NCBI GenBank assembly: GCA_028707085.1
Contig: JAQTUW010000010.1
Coordinates: 1 to 64,000, forward strand
DNA length: 64,000 nt
Direction: 5' to 3'
From: Methylococcales bacterium
GTDB lineage: Bacteria; Pseudomonadota; Gammaproteobacteria; Methylococcales; Methylomonadaceae
This document shows positions 38,144 through 47,424 of this stretch, one piece after another; positions within the stretch are counted from its first letter, which is position 1; the number at the start of each line of letters is the position of its first letter. A program made the translations under genes and the position numbers. The notes beneath the pieces were generated by a model, which saw nothing but the letters and a program-made list of their open reading frames with translations, made no database searches and was not told the DNA's origin.

Positions 38144-39144
38144 TGATCCCTCTGTACTGAAAAGCGGGCCAGACTTTCAAGCGCGCACTTGTATTCGGAA
38201 TCTGGTAGGTCGCGCAGGGATTCTATCGCCCTGGCCGCAGCCTGATCGGCGCATTGCTCCGTGTATTCGATGGCTTGGGTCGCCTTCACCACCGCATAGA
38301 CTTCGTTGAATGCTTCTCTTGATCCCTGGCGAATGGCGTCAATTACAACTTTTGCCTGTTGTGCGTCGCCATGCTTGATGGCGTAGATCAACGGCAGGGT
38401 GGGCTTGCCTTCCGCCAGATCGTCGCCCAGGTTTTTCCCGAGTCCTTCGGTGCTGGCCTTATAATCCAGCGCATCGTCAATTAACTGGAACGCCACGCCC
38501 AGTTGCTGGCCGTATATGGCCAGGGCTTCTTCGGTTTTGCTGTCTGCGCCGGAAATAACCCCGGCCAGGCGCGTGGCCGTGCTGAACAAAATTGCGGTTT
38601 TTCTGGCAATGACATCCAGGTATTTTTCTTCGCTGGTATCCGGATTATTGCAGTTCAGCAACTGCAAGACTTCGCCTTCGGCAATGGCGGTGGTGGTTTT
38701 GGACAATATTTCCATCACCCGCATGTTATTGGTGCGCACCATCATCTCGAATGCGCTGGAATAGAGATAGTCGCCAACCAGCACGCTGGCGGCGTTGCCC
38801 CAGACCGCATTGGCCGATTCCTTGCCGCGGCGCAGCTCGGACTCGTCCACCACATCATCATGCAGCAGGGTGGCTGTGTGTATGAATTCGATGACGGCAG
38901 CCATGATCAGGTGATGGTCGTCCACTCTGCCCAGCGACTTGGCGACCAGCAGCAACAGCATTGGTCGCAGTCTTTTGCCGCCATTGCCGATAATGTAATG
39001 CCCGATTTGATTGATCAGCACCACATCGGAACTTAGTTCGTCGAGTATCAGCCGGTCAACAGCCAGGGTTTCGGCGACAGTCAAATTTTTGATGTAGTCA
39101 AAATCGATGGTTACCGAAGCTGTCGTTGTATCATTTCGTATCAT
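38140..39144 (-). CDS. ispB: Octaprenyl diphosphate synthase
   Basis: A 334-residue trans-prenyltransferase that makes the side chain of ubiquinone. The first Asp-rich motif is LLHDDVVDESELRRG and the second is LIDDALDY; GGKRLRP binds the diphosphate. The end VQRDH is like the E. coli enzyme. The ATG at 39144 (MIRNDTTT) is chosen; an in-frame TTG at 39159 is an alternative, and neither has a clear ribosome site. Its 3' end overlaps the convergent recD by 4 bases. The usual neighbours rplU-rpmA are not in this window. Confidence 0.94.
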   Translation of the reverse strand: MIRNDTTTASVTIDFDYIKNLTVAETLAVDRLILDELSSDVVLINQIGHYIIGNGGKRLRPMLLLLVAKSLGRVDDHHLIMAAVIEFIHTATLLHDDVVDESELRRGKESANAVWGNAASVLVGDYLYSSAFEMMVRTNNMRVMEILSKTTTAIAEGEVLQLLNCNNPDTSEEKYLDVIARKTAILFSTATRLAGVISGADSKTEEALAIYGQQLGVAFQLIDDALDYKASTEGLGKNLGDDLAEGKPTLPLIYAIKHGDAQQAKVVIDAIRQGSREAFNEVYAVVKATQAIEYTEQCADQAAARAIESLRDLPDSEYKCALESLARFSVQRDH

Positions 39145-39375
39145 GTGAGTATTTATCAAGAGTCCGGCAGCGCAGCGTGGAATAATTTAGCCCACCATGC
39201 TATGAAGAATAGTGTACAGTGTCAATAGTTCAAGTGTATCAGTTTGTTGGATTGTTAGTTGCCGGACTTTTGAAAAATGGGCGGTAATGGCGTGCAAATG
39301 CGTCAAAATCCGTAGCGCGCAACGTTTTTTTAAATTGCCGGTTTGCCAATGACAGGCAAAGCATTGATACTAAAA

Positions 39376-39405
39376 TTGACAGACAAGCTGCACTTCAAGT
39401 AATAT
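39376..39405 (+). promoter_or_regulatory. Promoter of the rpmH operon
   Basis: A perfect TTGACA (39376-39381) and a TAATAT (39400-39405) are separated by 18 bases, about 42 bases upstream of rpmH. The upstream gap (39160-39375) shows no DnaA box cluster by eye, so no origin is claimed here. Confidence 0.7.
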
Positions 39406-39446
39406 TCGCAGCCTTTTTTATCCGTTTCTCAAACAGGCTGTAACCC

Positions 39447-39581
39447 ATGAAAAGAACTTACCAACCCAGTAAAATCAAACGCGCCAGAACGCACGGCTTT
39501 CGCGCCAGAATGGCTACCGTCGGCGGCCGCAGGGTAATCAACGCGCGTAGGGCCAAAGGCCGCGCTTCATTGACGGTTTAA
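39447..39581 (+). CDS. rpmH: Ribosomal protein L34
   Basis: A 44-residue, very basic ribosomal protein of the large subunit. It begins [18 protein letters not shown] and continues through [14 protein letters not shown] to end SLTV, which is the complete L34 family. It leads the conserved rpmH-rnpA-yidD-yidC-mnmE block. The stop TAA directly touches the TTG start of rnpA. Confidence 0.98.
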   Translation: MKRTYQPSKIKRARTHGFRARMATVGGRRVINARRAKGRASLTV

Positions 39582-39947
39582 TTGTCGGTCGAAGATTTCG
39601 GCTTTCCTGTTCAGCTTCGGTTAGGAACGCCTGCTGATTTTAAAAATGTATTTAACAATCCCGTAAAATCGACAGACAAGTATTTTACGGTGTTAGCGAC
39701 GCCCAATCATTTGCCGTATCCGCGGCTTGGTCTGGCAATCGCCAAGAAAACAATAAAAAAAGCAGTCGCAAGGAACCGCATAAAAAGAACTGCCAGAGAA
39801 AGCTTCAGACTCCAGCGACAGCATATTGTCAACGTTGATATTGTTGTATTGGCCCGAGGGGATGCTGCAACAGCACCCTTGGTGTTATTGAGGAAATCAT
39901 TGGAAAAGCATTGGCTTAAATTGGTAGATCGATGCAACTCCTGCTGA
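39582..39947 (+). CDS. rnpA: Ribonuclease P protein component
   Basis: A 121-residue basic protein that binds the RNase P RNA and helps process tRNA 5' ends. The RNR-type signature is [16 protein letters not shown] at about residues 62-77, and the N-terminal [13 protein letters not shown] is family-typical. The only plausible start is a TTG immediately after the rpmH stop, so translation probably depends on ribosomes ending rpmH. It overlaps yidD by 16 bases, as in many proteobacteria. Confidence 0.95.
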   Translation: MSVEDFGFPVQLRLGTPADFKNVFNNPVKSTDKYFTVLATPNHLPYPRLGLAIAKKTIKKAVARNRIKRTARESFRLQRQHIVNVDIVVLARGDAATAPLVLLRKSLEKHWLKLVDRCNSC

Positions 39948-40156
39948 TAGCCCTGATTAGGGCATACAAATACTTCATAAGCCCCCTGTTAGGGCCCAGA
40001 TGTCGTTTTTATCCTAGTTGTTCAAGTTACGGCTTGGAGGCAATCCAATTGCATGGCGCTCTGAAAGGCTCCTACCTCACGCTTCGCCGGTTATTGAAAT
40101 GCCATCCTTTCCATGAGGGCGGCATTGATCCTGTTCCAGAAAAATTGAGTAAATAA
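39932..40156 (+). CDS. yidD: Membrane protein insertion efficiency factor
   Basis: A 74-residue amphipathic YidD protein that helps YidC-mediated membrane insertion. The family core is [18 protein letters not shown] with three cysteines, and [14 protein letters not shown] near the end. It overlaps rnpA by 16 bases and is followed 2 bases later by yidC. Confidence 0.96.
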   Translation: MQLLLIALIRAYKYFISPLLGPRCRFYPSCSSYGLEAIQLHGALKGSYLTLRRLLKCHPFHEGGIDPVPEKLSK

Positions 40157-40158
40157 CG

Positions 40159-41868
40159 ATGGATAACATTAGATTTGTACTTGTCATGGCGATGCTGATG
40201 ATTTCTTACATGCTTTGGGAGTCTTGGCAGATCGATTATGGCCCAAAGCCGCAGGCCCTGATTTCCGATAAACCGGTCGTTGCCGGCAGCCAAGGGGCAG
40301 GATCGGCGGCAGGCCCGGTTTCGCAAAATCCGGAACAGCAAACCGGCAAGCCTGCTGCAATAGCCCAGTCCTTGACGGATCAAATCATTACTGTCAAAAC
40401 CGATGTGTTGTCTATCGACATCGACACCCGTGGCGGTACCCTGGTGAATCTTGATCTGCTGAAATATACGCATGAAAAAGAGAACACCTTCGTCAATGAC
40501 GCCTATGCGCTGGTTGGCCTGAAAGCCCCTGAAAAAGATCTGTCGCCCATCCGGCTGTTCGATAATAATCCCGAACACCTGTTTCTGGCGCAAAGCGGTC
40601 TGGTTTCCAGTGAAAATTCAGCCGTGGCGCCCGATCATCATGCCGTGTTTATCGCCGGGCAAAACGCCTATGCGCTACAGGAAGGCCAGGATCAGCTCAG
40701 CGTTCCCCTGACCTGGCGTGACGAAGACGGTTTGCGGGTCACTAAAATCTTTACCTTCAAACGCGGCAGTTACGTCATCGGTCTGGAGCAAAAGATACAG
40801 AACGAATCGGCCAAACCCTGGGTTGGCCGCCAGTACGATCAGTTGCTTAGAATCGAACACAGCGACAAGAACAATAACAACTTCATCAGAACCTATTCGG
40901 GCGGCGTGGTTTACACCGACAAGGAAAAATTTAAAAAGATCAAATACGAGGACATGGGCGAAAACCTGAGTATCTCGGCGCAGGGCGGCTGGAGCGGCAT
41001 GATCCAGCATTATTTCGCCAGCGCCTGGATTCCGCCTGCCGATCAGGAGAATCATTATTACACCAAGGAGCTTAACGACTCCCGTTATGTCATCGGCTCG
41101 TATTCGCCCGACCTTACCGTACCGGTAAACGGCGAGGGCGTGTTTAAATCGGAACTGTTTGCCGGGCCGAAAATTCAGCCGGTTCTGGAAGCGACCGCTC
41201 CGGGCCTGGAGCTGACGGTAGACTACAGCTGGCTGACCGTGATCGCCAAACCGATTTACTGGCTATTGAACAAGATACACGGCTATGTCGGTAACTGGGG
41301 ACTGGCGATTCTGGGCGTGACATTCATCATTAAAGCCCTGTTTTTCAAGCTGTCAAAGGCTAGTTATCAGTCCATGGCGAAAATGCGCAAGATTCAGCCC
41401 AGACTGAAGGAATTGCAGGATCGCTACGCCGACGACAGACAGAAATTCAATACCGAAATGATGTCGATGTACAAGCGGGAAAAAGTCAACCCCTTGGGAG
41501 GCTGCCTTCCCATCATGGTGCAAATTCCGGTGTTTATCTCGCTGTACTGGGTGCTGATTGAAACGGTGGAATTGCGGCAGGCTGATTTTTTCCTGTGGAT
41601 ACAGGATTTGTCGGCGCAGGATCCTTTCTATCTGTTGCCGATACTGTATGGCATCACCATGAAAATCCAGCAGGGCCTGAATCCGGCCCCCATCGATCCG
41701 CTTCAGGCCAAGGTCATGAAGCTGTTCCCGATAATTTTTACCGTATTCTTCCTGTTTTTCCCTTCCGGGCTGGTGCTGTACTGGATTTGCAATAACAGTC
41801 TGTCGATTATCCAGCAGTGGTACATTACCAAACACATCCTGGCTGAGGACACTCACCACGCCCACTAA
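40159..41868 (+). CDS. yidC: Membrane protein insertase
   Basis: A 569-residue Oxa1/Alb3-family insertase for inner-membrane proteins. One N-terminal membrane helix (residues 4-22) is followed by a large periplasmic domain (to about residue 350) and the five-helix conserved core. Core marks are [17 protein letters not shown], the cytoplasmic loop [32 protein letters not shown], and the last helix [12 protein letters not shown]. The length is as in E. coli (548). Its position in rpmH-rnpA-yidD-yidC-mnmE confirms it. Confidence 0.97.
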   Translation: MDNIRFVLVMAMLMISYMLWESWQIDYGPKPQALISDKPVVAGSQGAGSAAGPVSQNPEQQTGKPAAIAQSLTDQIITVKTDVLSIDIDTRGGTLVNLDLLKYTHEKENTFVNDAYALVGLKAPEKDLSPIRLFDNNPEHLFLAQSGLVSSENSAVAPDHHAVFIAGQNAYALQEGQDQLSVPLTWRDEDGLRVTKIFTFKRGSYVIGLEQKIQNESAKPWVGRQYDQLLRIEHSDKNNNNFIRTYSGGVVYTDKEKFKKIKYEDMGENLSISAQGGWSGMIQHYFASAWIPPADQENHYYTKELNDSRYVIGSYSPDLTVPVNGEGVFKSELFAGPKIQPVLEATAPGLELTVDYSWLTVIAKPIYWLLNKIHGYVGNWGLAILGVTFIIKALFFKLSKASYQSMAKMRKIQPRLKELQDRYADDRQKFNTEMMSMYKREKVNPLGGCLPIMVQIPVFISLYWVLIETVELRQADFFLWIQDLSAQDPFYLLPILYGITMKIQQGLNPAPIDPLQAKVMKLFPIIFTVFFLFFPSGLVLYWICNNSLSIIQQWYITKHILAEDTHHAH

Positions 41869-41873
41869 GTAAC

Positions 41874-43214
41874 ATGATTGCGTCCGGCGATACCATAGCC
41901 GCCATCGCCACGCCGCCGGGTAACGGCGGCGTGGGCGTAATCCGCATCTCCGGGCCTGCCGTAACCCAAATCGCGGCAGATCTGTCCAGCAAGATTCTCA
42001 AACCCCGGTACGCCGCCTATCGTCATTTTGCGGACGCCGACGGCAGTGTCATCGATTCCGGTCTAATGCTGTATTTTCCGGGGCCGGCGTCCTTCACCGG
42101 CGAAGATGTGCTGGAACTGCACGGTCACGGCGGCCGGGTGGTGCTGGACATGCTTCTTCGGCGCATCCTCAGTCTGGGCGCGCGTCCGGCCGAGCCGGGC
42201 GAATTCAGCCGGCGAGCCTATCTTAACAACAAGCTGGATCTGGCCCAGGCCGAAGCCATAGCCGATCTGATCACCTGCAGCACCGAACAGGCCGTGCGTT
42301 CCGCACAGCAATCCATGCAGGGCGTTTTTTCGGCGCAAATCAACGAGCTGATAGACGAACTGATCGAATTGCGCGTTTATATCGAAGCCGCCATTGACTT
42401 TGTCGATGAAGAAATCGATTTTTTAAGCGACGGTACGATGGCCGGAAAAATCCGCCAATTACAGGAAAAAGTCACAAAAATACTGGCCACAGCCCGGCAA
42501 GGCCGGCTGCTGCACGACGGCGTCAACGTGGTGCTGGCCGGCAGGCCCAACGCCGGCAAATCCAGCCTGCTCAATGCCCTGGCCGGGCATGACGCCGCAA
42601 TTGTCACTGCGGTGGCCGGCACCACCCGTGATGTGCTGCGGGAGCGCATCCAGCTTGACGGTATGCCTCTGCACATCATCGACACCGCCGGCTTGCGCGA
42701 TAGCGATAATCCCGTGGAACAGGAAGGCATGCGCCGGGCGCAACTCGAAATCGAAAAAGCCGATAAAGTGCTGCTATTGCTGGATATTACCCGGCCTGAA
42801 GACGAGCAGTGGCCGGATAGGCTGCCGGCAGGCGTCAATATCACCAGAGTCTATAACAAAATCGATCTGACCGGTCGCCGGCCCGAAATAGTGGAAACCG
42901 TCCAAGGCGTGGAAATTTATCTATCGGTAAAATCCGCAGACGGGCTGGATTTGCTGAAGCAGCATCTCAAACAAAGCGCAGGGTATGCCGAAACAGCCGA
43001 TAGCGTATTTGTCGCCCGCAGAAGGCATATTCAGGCCCTGATCCAGGCCGGGCAGGCTTTGGAAAGCGCCGGGGCGCAACTGCAAAACCAGGCTCCGGAA
43101 CTGGTCGCCGAAGACTTGCGGCAGGCCCAGAACAGTTTGTCGGAAATCACCGGCGAATTTAGCTCTGATGATCTGCTGGGCGAGATTTTTAGCAGCTTTT
43201 GTATCGGAAAATAG
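41874..43214 (+). CDS. mnmE: tRNA uridine-5-carboxymethylaminomethyl modification GTPase
   Basis: A 446-residue GTPase that with MnmG modifies the wobble uridine of several tRNAs. The N-terminal folate-binding domain starts [22 protein letters not shown]. The G domain in the middle has [14 protein letters not shown] (G1), TTRD (G2), DTAGLRD (G3) and NKID (G4). The C-terminus ends in the family FCIGK with its catalytic Cys. It is 5 bases behind yidC. An AT-rich accessory region begins right after its stop codon. Confidence 0.97.
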   Translation: MIASGDTIAAIATPPGNGGVGVIRISGPAVTQIAADLSSKILKPRYAAYRHFADADGSVIDSGLMLYFPGPASFTGEDVLELHGHGGRVVLDMLLRRILSLGARPAEPGEFSRRAYLNNKLDLAQAEAIADLITCSTEQAVRSAQQSMQGVFSAQINELIDELIELRVYIEAAIDFVDEEIDFLSDGTMAGKIRQLQEKVTKILATARQGRLLHDGVNVVLAGRPNAGKSSLLNALAGHDAAIVTAVAGTTRDVLRERIQLDGMPLHIIDTAGLRDSDNPVEQEGMRRAQLEIEKADKVLLLLDITRPEDEQWPDRLPAGVNITRVYNKIDLTGRRPEIVETVQGVEIYLSVKSADGLDLLKQHLKQSAGYAETADSVFVARRRHIQALIQAGQALESAGAQLQNQAPELVAEDLRQAQNSLSEITGEFSSDDLLGEIFSSFCIGK

Positions 43215-43727
43215 TCCTTATAACTTTAATAAAAACAATTGTTTATAAATTTGTTTTAGAAAATGAAGTTTGTTAATTTGCACAAATTATTCATATGGAA
43301 TCAACAGCACGAATGTTGATAATAGATTGAAATTATTGATTATTATTTGAACTTCATTGTCCTGGGACTGATCAATGTTATCAGTCTAAGTTCTGATTGT
43401 TTACACCTGCATAGATCGTGTGTTGTCGATTTTGATCTGACAATGGCATACTTTCGAAGGCGCTTCTTTGTTTTTATTTTTCATGAATTGTTTAGTTGTT
43501 CAATGGACAAACAACTGCTACAACAATATTTGAATCACATTCATCCGGCATTCATATTGGATCTTTTTGTCAACTCGTTAAGCATGTGCTGGTGCAGCTA
43601 GTGGCTGAAGATATCGCCTCGATATTAGCCATTTTTTCGGCCACCAACCTACCGTTTCGTCTTTTCCAAGTTATGAATTTAATTTATTTAATAAGGACAT
43701 AACATTTACATCTTCAACAAAGAATAA
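43215..43727. other. AT-rich region behind mnmE, no gene recognised
   Basis: About 510 bases, markedly AT-richer than the flanking chromosome. Two short plus-strand frames (43347-43601 and 43496-43702) overlap each other and resemble nothing I know; they could be debris of an inserted element. No terminator for mnmE, tRNA or clean repeat was found. This is the left edge of the accessory island. Confidence 0.4.
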
Positions 43728-44321
43728 TTATAGCTCTTTATTAAATCCTGTTCCCTTGCAAAATGGGCAATTAGACTTTGTAATAGAGCTGGCAATTTCA
43801 TTTGCTAATGATTTTTCAAGTCGTGAAATGTTGTCTCTAATATAAAAATAAAGCCCTTTCCAAGCAATATAGTCTCCTTTTGTATTTTTATTGTCCTTCG
43901 GTTTTTAAGAATTTGTTATGAATGAAGCCATGTAAAAACATATCTTTCTCATCAATATCTAGCAGATTGAACTGTTTAGAAAAGTCAAATAACCCCTCGT
44001 CTTTAAATTTTGTAATAGCTGGTTTTATTTCTAATCTCATGACAGACTTAAATTTGTTGGAAATTGATTCATATAAAAACCCATCATCCAAAATAGATAG
44101 CTCGATATTTTCTATAATTAAATTGTCTTCAAGGAAGGTCAAAAAACCACTGCCATGGCACTCTTTGCATGGATTTAAATATCTGTTAAATGTAGCTGTA
44201 GTTATTTTTGGTGAGCCGATAACTTTATGCTTAAGTGAAACCAAGCGTGTGCTAAGCTCAAGTATTTCATTTCTAGTGATTACAGATAGCCAGCCATTGC
44301 CATAATTATAAGCCTGTTCCA
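43728..44321 (-). pseudogene. UvrA-like ATPase fragment, frameshifted and truncated
   Basis: The middle of a UvrA-family protein, out of frame with itself. The first part reads AYNYGNGWLSVITRNE, like the UvrA stretch before the insertion domain, then CKECHGSGF (first zinc knuckle) and ..NLLDIDEKDMFLHGF.., which fits the UvrA LLYG region, ending at 43888. In a different frame nearer 43730 the homology goes on as WKGLYFYIRDNISRLE and CPFCKGTGF (second knuckle), then stops. Both ATPase halves are missing. The first part is joined in frame to an IS21 transposase fragment, giving a chimeric 275-codon frame (43888-44715) that should not be read as one gene. Whether the parent was a UvrA2-type or a mobile-element ATPase is unclear. 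Confidence 0.6.
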
Positions 44322-44728
44322 TAGTATGCCAAGGATCGCAGATCAAATGGTCACGGCCAAAGCGGCGGCTATGTTCGGCAATAACAGCCCCTTCGGCGAC
44401 CATGCGGACATGATCGGCGGTTAAGCGAAAGTGGGCAACCTTAATGGTCTGCACCACGCCGCCCAATTCAACCGTTTCATGGCTCCAATCGAATTGACAG
44501 GTCTCTCCCGGCGGAAACGCCAGGGGTACGAAAGCCTGCTTGATGGTAGGGCTTGTGGCTCGCTTCTTCTTCCAACCCTTGACGGTAGCGCTGCACCGCC
44601 GTGTAACCGCCACGATAACCCTCGACTTGCAGGCACTCATATAGGCGTTGCGCGGTGCGTCTTTGTTTACGCGGCAAATCCGCTTCCTGCTCCAGCCAGG
44701 TATGCAACTGCTCACGGAACGAGCCCAC
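44316..44728 (-). mobile_element. IS21-family IstA transposase remnant
   Basis: A decayed istA. From 44728 one frame gives the HTH-to-core part (FREQLHTWLEQEADLPRKQ, RRTAQRLYECLQVEGYRGGY). About position 44540 a frameshift moves the homology to FVPLAFPPGETCQFDWSHET, which holds the first catalytic Asp. VQTIKVAHFRL is then joined directly to TADHVRMVAEGAVIAEHS and GRDHLICDPWH, a segment that belongs near the IstA C-terminus, so the other acidic residues are deleted. The N-terminus is lost at the IS30 fragment. istB is absent. The element cannot transpose. Confidence 0.8.
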
Positions 44729-44912
44729 CGATTTATCCGGCTACACCCAGCAACAACTCGATGCTATTGCCGATGAAATTAATGCCCGCCCCAGAAAAGG
44801 TCTTGGGGTACGATGTCCATTCGCCGTTTACAGAGATTTACTATTCAACAGTTCTCAACAGTCAAATCTCATTCATTAATTTCAAGGTGTTGCACTTCGG
44901 TTTTGAATCCGC
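44725..44912 (+). mobile_element. IS30-family transposase C-terminal remnant and end
   Basis: The plus strand encodes the last 50 residues of an IS30-type transposase: DLSGYTQQQLDAIADEIN, ARPRKGLGVRCPFAVYRDL, ending at the TAA at 44877-44879. The bases after it, GGTGTTGCACTTCGG and TTTTGAATCCGCC, look like the terminal inverted repeat of this family. The rest of the transposase is missing and is replaced on the left by the IS21 remnant. Confidence 0.75.
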
Positions 44913-45184
44913 CCTTTATTTGAACCGATTAGCAGATATCCGGCATAACTTGTACTTTTTTATGGTAAAGCTAAAAATCCCCTTTTTAACAGAACTCACT
45001 CTTCGAGCATGAGTTGCTGGGTATATTGGATCAGTTTTAGGGGGTATAGCGCCGTTGTTGGAGTCATTTAAGCGGTGTAAGTGTATTGGCTTCAAAATCT
45101 CGGATTTTCGCCGGTATGGTCGTTATGCACCATGCCAATTTTCCCCAAAAGGAAGGGCTATATCGCCAATATTTTAGGAATGTG
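44913..45184. other. Non-coding stretch between IS30 end and toxin-antitoxin operon
   Basis: About 270 bases with no open frame worth reporting, no tRNA and no recognised repeat. It separates transposon debris from the intact TA pair. Confidence 0.4.
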
Positions 45185-45213
45185 TTGTTGTTATCTATAC
45201 AAACTTGTATCAT
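45185..45213 (+). promoter_or_regulatory. Promoter with embedded operator for the TA operon
   Basis: TTGTTG (45185-45190) and TATCAT (45208-45213) are 17 bases apart and can serve as -35 and -10. The perfect palindrome TACAA-AC-TTGTA (45198-45209) lies in the spacer and touches the -10, where antitoxin binding would block transcription. It ends 33 bases upstream of the antitoxin gene. Confidence 0.55.
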
Positions 45214-45242
45214 ACATTAAACTACATTAGAGGATTGTTATT

Positions 45243-45527
45243 ATGCATGCTCAAGCTAACGAAACAGCATCCGTTTCCATCAATATCCGTGCTAAAGCCA
45301 AGCAGCGAGACCTTATTGATCAAGCTGCTGAACGTTTAGGTCGCAGTCGATCAGACTTTATGCTGGAAGCAGCCTGTCGAGAAGCAGAAGATGTGTTGCT
45401 TGATCAGGCTTTTTTTACTGTCGACGATGGCACGTTTGCCCAATTTCAAGCCTTGCTTGATCAACCATTGCCCCCCACAGATAAACTGCGTCGTTTGCTT
45501 AAGACGAAAGCCCCTTGGGAACAATGA
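45243..45527 (+). CDS. DUF1778 (TacA-type) antitoxin
   Basis: A 94-residue antitoxin of the DUF1778 family. The N-terminal part (SVSINIRAKAKQRDLIDQAAERLGRSRSDFMLEAA) is the ribbon-helix-helix DNA-binding and dimer domain. The C-terminal tail (FQALLDQPLPPTDKLRRLL) is the usual toxin-neutralising segment. It overlaps the GNAT toxin gene in an ATGA, which is the standard antitoxin-first arrangement. It most likely represses its own promoter at 45185-45213. The frame is intact, unlike the surrounding transposon debris. Confidence 0.92.
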   Translation: MHAQANETASVSINIRAKAKQRDLIDQAAERLGRSRSDFMLEAACREAEDVLLDQAFFTVDDGTFAQFQALLDQPLPPTDKLRRLLKTKAPWEQ

Positions 45528-46045
45528 TAACGTTGCAACTTTCGAAACCTGAACCCATTGCCGTAGAACATCAGCTGACGAATTTTGACTGTGGAGAACC
45601 ATCATTAAATGAATGGCTGAAAAAACGAGCACTCAAGAATCACGCATCGGGCGCATCGAGGTGCTTTGTAGTGTGTTCTGATTTGCAAGTGGTTGGCTAC
45701 TATTGTTTATCAGCAGGTGCAATCAGTCACGAGCTAGCACCAAAAGGAATGCGCCGGAATATGCCGAACCCATTGCCTATCTTGGTATTAGGTCGGCTTG
45801 CTGTAGACCGGCGCTTTCATAATCAAGGGCTTGGTCAAGCACTGTTGCGCGACGCCATGCTAAGAGCGGTAAACGTATCAGGTGATGCGGGTGTATTTGC
45901 GTTATTGGTGCACGCGCTGTCTGAGCCCGCAAAACAATTTTATTTGTCGCGTGGCTTTGTACATTCGCCACTTCAGCCTATGACATTGCTCATGACACTT
46001 GAAACCATCAGAATCATTTTGGTGGAACCAAAAAGGACGGATTAA
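45524..46045 (+). CDS. GNAT-family toxin (TacT/AtaT type)
   Basis: A 173-residue acetyltransferase toxin. Members acetylate the amino acid on charged tRNAs and stop translation. The N-terminal NFDCGEPSLNEWLKKRAL opening is diagnostic of this group, and the acetyl-CoA loop is RRFHNQGLGQALLRDA. The strand LAVDRRFHNQG and the tail FYLSRGFVHSPLQPMTL complete the fold. The ATG at 45524 overlaps the antitoxin stop. The last 15 residues (ETIRIILVEPKRTD) run into sequence next to an IS66 fragment, so the natural C-terminus may have been altered slightly. The catalytic fold looks complete. Confidence 0.9.
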   Translation: MITLQLSKPEPIAVEHQLTNFDCGEPSLNEWLKKRALKNHASGASRCFVVCSDLQVVGYYCLSAGAISHELAPKGMRRNMPNPLPILVLGRLAVDRRFHNQGLGQALLRDAMLRAVNVSGDAGVFALLVHALSEPAKQFYLSRGFVHSPLQPMTLLMTLETIRIILVEPKRTD

Positions 46046-46307
46046 ACAGGACGATGCCACCAATCTTCTGATTAGGCTTCGTGATTACAAGACGGAGGTA
46101 CTCAGGTACTTAACGGATTGGCAGGCTCCTTTTGATAATAATCTGGCAGAACGGATGGTTTGCCCTGTCAAGCTCAAAGTATCAGGTGGTTTTCGTGCGC
46201 TGGGTGGATCAGAAGCTTTTTGCGTGTTACGTTCCGTATGGGAAACAAACAGGTTGCAGGGGCAAAATCCATTTGATACTTTTCGATCAGCCTTTGTTGG
46301 GGGCTGA
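46021..46307 (+). mobile_element. IS66-family transposase C-terminal remnant
   Basis: About 90 codons from the end of an IS66 TnpC transposase: RIKQDDATNLLIRLRDYK, EVLRYLTDWQAPFDNNLAERM (written here in parts), GGFRALGGSEAFCVLRSVWE, NPFDTFRSAF, then TGA. The conserved FDNNLAERM holds the last catalytic Glu. The rest of the transposase, its accessory genes and any clear terminal repeats are absent. It abuts and slightly overlaps the toxin gene. Confidence 0.8.
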
Positions 46308-46419
46308 ATAGTTACAAATTAAACACTAGCAATCGACTCTAGGCGGCAAAGATAGTTTAAACTATGACACAAAATTTTAGCCAACATATCATAGCAATCT
46401 GGCGATAGGGAGGAGGGAA

Positions 46420-47418
46420 ATGGCTTCAGGTGCGCTACTAAGACAACTGATTAAATCAGGTTCTGAAGGCGACTCGGACTCTTTTCGTCGTGTTTCGGAA
46501 AAAATTATTCAGGAAGAGCGCGATAAGCAACATCATTTGCTTGCCAATGATCTGGAAAAAATTCTTTATGGTCGGCGCAGTCCCTCTGAGCAAGCGAAGC
46601 GTTTTGAGTTTTCCAAATTACCAGAAGACAAGGAACGCGGTTTGGCTCTGTTACAGATAAAAGAGCCTTTACGCAGAATTGATGATGTGGTTTTATCGGA
46701 TGAAAATCGTTCACTGTTGGATGAAATTCTGGAAGAGCATCATCGTGTTGAAATACTCAATTCGCACGGTCTATTTCCGGCTGATCGATTGTTATTCTGC
46801 GGCCCGCCTGGATGCGGTAAAACGCTATCGGCGGAAATTGTTGCCGGTGAACTCGGTTTACCTCTGGCGGTTGTTAGAATCGATAGCGTTATGTCCTCCT
46901 ATCTGGGAGAAACTGCCGCAAACTTGCGTAAAGTATTCGATTTTATTACTACCATCCCTATGGTGGTTTTATTCGACGAATTTGATGCTTTGGCGAAAGA
47001 ACGTGCCGACAGTGCCGAACATGGTGAATTAAAACGTGTGGTCAATGCATTTTTACAGATGCTGGATGCCTATGACGGCAAAAGTCTGTTAATCGCAGCC
47101 ACCAATCATGAAGGTATTCTGGATTCGGCCATTTGGCGGCGCTTTGATGAAGTGTTAGTGTTTGCAGCCCCAAATTCGGAACAGCTTAAACGCTTACTTG
47201 CCATCAAGCTTAAAGGCGTGCGCAGGGAGTTTGAAATCGACAACGGCAAAATTTCCGGACTTTTTAAAGGCATGTCACATGCCGATGTCGAACGGGTTTT
47301 ACGCCGAGCCATTAAAGAAAAAGTGTTGTCCGGTAAAGAGTTTTTAACCGAACGGCATATCCAGTCAGCCATACGCCGAGAAGATGCAAGAAGGAATCGG
47401 GTTTCTAAACAGGAATAG
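46420..47418 (+). CDS. AAA ATPase of an IetAS-like defence pair
   Basis: A 332-residue AAA ATPase. Walker A is GPPGCGKT near residue 127, Walker B is VVLFDEFDAL, sensor 1 is AATNHEGILD, and the arginine finger region is IWRRFDEV. An N-terminal domain of about 100 residues is specific to this group. It has a very strong GGAGG ribosome site 7 bases before its ATG and is followed 6 bases later by a subtilisin-like protease gene. ATPase plus subtilase pairs of this form are known as IetAS, first as a plasmid stability pair on Agrobacterium Ti plasmids and later as an anti-phage system. The ATPase frame is intact here. Confidence 0.82.
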   Translation: MASGALLRQLIKSGSEGDSDSFRRVSEKIIQEERDKQHHLLANDLEKILYGRRSPSEQAKRFEFSKLPEDKERGLALLQIKEPLRRIDDVVLSDENRSLLDEILEEHHRVEILNSHGLFPADRLLFCGPPGCGKTLSAEIVAGELGLPLAVVRIDSVMSSYLGETAANLRKVFDFITTIPMVVLFDEFDALAKERADSAEHGELKRVVNAFLQMLDAYDGKSLLIAATNHEGILDSAIWRRFDEVLVFAAPNSEQLKRLLAIKLKGVRREFEIDNGKISGLFKGMSHADVERVLRRAIKEKVLSGKEFLTERHIQSAIRREDARRNRVSKQE

Positions 47419-47424
47419 TTATTC

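Noticed and set aside
39160-39446. Possible replication origin upstream of rpmH
   Set aside because: The rpmH block often lies near oriC, but no DnaA boxes or dnaA/dnaN genes are seen here.
43888-44715. A single 275-residue protein
   Set aside because: Its parts belong to two unrelated families (IstA and UvrA-like), with an out-of-frame N-terminus, an internal deletion and a downstream frameshift, so it was split into two remnants.
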